The notes below the pieces were generated by a model that saw only the letters and a program-made list of their open reading frames with translations, was not told where the DNA came from and ran no database searches. Positions 27,811 to 29,073 of a DNA stretch of 29,073 nt are shown in pieces. The translations under genes were made by a program, and so were the position numbers. Source of the DNA: a virus; the IMG/VR virus record IMGVR_UViG_3300048033_001694, positions 1 through 29,073 of that record, one strand, 5' to 3'. Position 1 is the first letter of the stretch. Every line of letters starts with the position of its first letter.

Positions 27811-29073
27811 TCATGCGGCTAGCCGCTTGGATTTAAGGCTTGCGAAACTCTCCCCGCTGTCTGTCAGAACGGCTTCCTCGCCGGTGAAAGCTTGCCAGCG
27901 CTCGATAGCGACATCGACGTAAACCGGGTTCAGCTCAACGCCGTAGCAAATGCGCCCAGTGGTTTCCGCCGCGATGAGCGTGGTGCCGGATCCTATGAAT
28001 GGCTCATAGATCGCTTGGCCGGGACTGGAGTTGTTTAGGATTGGGCGGCGCATGCATTCGACTGGTTTTTGCGTGCCGTGCACGGTCTCGGCATCTTGGT
28101 CCTTGTTTGCGATCTGCCAGAGCGTGGTTTGTTTGCGATCACTGGCCCAGTGGCCTTTGCCTTTGGTGCGCACGGCATACCAGCAAGGCTCATGCTGCCA
28201 GTGGTAATCGCCGCGGCTGAGCACCAGCCGATCCTTTGCCCAGATGATCTGGGAGCGGATGGCGAAGCCCGCGGCGATCAGGCTGTCGGCCACAGTCGCC
28301 GCGTGCAGCGCACCATGCCAGATATAGGCCACATCGCCGGGAAAGAGGGACCAGGCCTCGCGCCAATCCGCCCGGTCGTCATTCAGAACCTTGCCTGTAC
28401 GTTTGGTCTTTGCAGCGCCTGCTTGGTTGCGCCAAGAGGGATCGTATTCCACGCCGTAGGGTGGATCGGTCACCATCAGTAGCGGTTTGACGCTGCCCAG
28501 AAGGCGTCCAACCACATCGGCGCTGGTGCTGTCCCCACAGATCAGCCGATGCGGTCCGAGCTGCCAAAGATCACCTGCGACTGACACAGGGTTAACAGGC
28601 GGCTCTGGAATGTCATCTTCGCCTTCAAAAGCGCCATCGTCGCCCAGCGCATCGGGGTCCTGCAGCAGGGCATTCAGATCCTCATCCGAGAAGCCCAGTA
28701 GATCGAGGTCGAAGTCTTCCGCCAAGAGCCCTGCGATCTCGTCGCGCAGCATCGCTTCGTCCCATTCGCCAAGCTCGGTCAGCTTGTTATCAGCAATCCG
28801 GTAAGCGCGCCGTTCTGCTTCATCGAGATGGCCCAGCCGGATGACAGGGGCCTCTGTCAGCCCCAGCGCGCCGGCTGCCAGCACACGCCCATGGCCCGCG
28901 ATCAATTCGCCGTCGTCCGCGACCAAGCAGGGAACGGTCCATCCAAACTTCGCCATGCTGGCCGCAATCTTCGCAACCTGCGCCTCGCCATGGATCTTTG
29001 CGTTCTTGGCATAGGGGCGCAGCTTCTCGATCGGCCAGACCTCGATCTGGCGCGGCGCAAAGACAAGATCCAT
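27811..29073 (-). CDS. ParB-like domain fused to DNA N4/N6 methyltransferase
   Basis: A 420-residue protein whose ATG coincides with the window edge; an earlier start outside cannot be excluded. Residues 1-110 are a ParB/sulfiredoxin-like domain (IEKLRPYAKNAKIHGEAQ, GELIAGHGRVLAAGALG, ADNKLTELGEWDE). Residues about 165-400 are a PF01555 methyltransferase with motif IV DPPY at 203-206, HGTQKP at 332-337 and motif I EPFIGSGTT at 357-365, so order IV before I (beta type, N4-cytosine or N6-adenine). Such fusions are frequent just upstream of terminase in phages and may protect phage DNA from host restriction or regulate packaging. No cognate nuclease is visible. The gene is on the same strand as the late operon but separated by the plus-strand cassette. 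Confidence 0.87.
   Translation of the reverse strand: MDLVFAPRQIEVWPIEKLRPYAKNAKIHGEAQVAKIAASMAKFGWTVPCLVADDGELIAGHGRVLAAGALGLTEAPVIRLGHLDEAERRAYRIADNKLTELGEWDEAMLRDEIAGLLAEDFDLDLLGFSDEDLNALLQDPDALGDDGAFEGEDDIPEPPVNPVSVAGDLWQLGPHRLICGDSTSADVVGRLLGSVKPLLMVTDPPYGVEYDPSWRNQAGAAKTKRTGKVLNDDRADWREAWSLFPGDVAYIWHGALHAATVADSLIAAGFAIRSQIIWAKDRLVLSRGDYHWQHEPCWYAVRTKGKGHWASDRKQTTLWQIANKDQDAETVHGTQKPVECMRRPILNNSSPGQAIYEPFIGSGTTLIAAETTGRICYGVELNPVYVDVAIERWQAFTGEEAVLTDSGESFASLKSKRLAA

Noticed and set aside
1-29073. CRISPR array, insertion sequence, integrase or att site
   Set aside because: No spaced direct repeats, transposase or recombinase frames, or terminal repeats were seen; the only tandem repeats are in-frame protein repeats in the J-like gene.

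Overview
The window looks like most of the late half of a lambda-like siphophage prophage (or phage genome) from an alphaproteobacterium. I infer Rhodobacteraceae from the GC-rich coding style, the protein families (for example DUF6441 and DUF3489) and the tail-module gene order, not from a search. Nearly every structural gene is on the minus strand, so phage order runs from right to left.

Layout in phage order. 29073-27811: a ParB-like domain fused to a DNA methyltransferase. 26279-27753: four small plus-strand genes, read divergently from a 121-bp AT-rich intergenic stretch. 26157-23403: small and large terminase and a gpW-like head-tail joiner. 23403-18907: portal, S49 capsid protease with a nested scaffold start, a hairpin terminator, a gpD-like decoration protein and a gpE-like major capsid protein. 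18894-17224: FII-like, DUF6441 (Z-like) and U-like head-tail completion proteins. A cassette of three tRNA genes lies on the opposite strand between the last two of these. 17198-8085: tail tube, tail assembly chaperone G with a probable -1 frameshifted G-T fusion, tape measure, two tail-tip/hub proteins, an NlpC/P60-like protein and a 1106-residue J-like tip protein with a long decapeptide repeat block. 8083-5679: tail-fibre assembly protein, holin-like protein, endolysin, a small Cys-rich protein and overlapping spanin genes. 5686-1854: a tail-fibre cassette (GxSAY-type linker, paralogous fibre N-termini, a C1q-like head) and a 2OG-Fe(II) oxygenase-like gene.

The left 1.85 kb is different. 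It holds the 3' part of an OLD-type ATPase-TOPRIM nuclease gene, overlapped by the 5' part of a UvrD-like helicase gene. This is the gajA-gajB arrangement of a Gabija-type anti-phage system, with both genes broken. The junction near 1855 cuts the nuclease gene on one side and probably the oxygenase gene on the other.

Most structural genes overlap by 1-8 bases (TGATG, ATGA and similar), which implies one translationally coupled late operon. The strongest less-ordinary signals are the -1 frameshift element (slippery heptamer, 6-nt spacer, 13-bp stem), the antisense tRNA trio whose anticodons all read A-ending codons, the broken Gabija operon, the terminator inside the head operon, and the nested scaffold start with a strong ribosome binding site. 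No integrase, repressor or att site is visible here.
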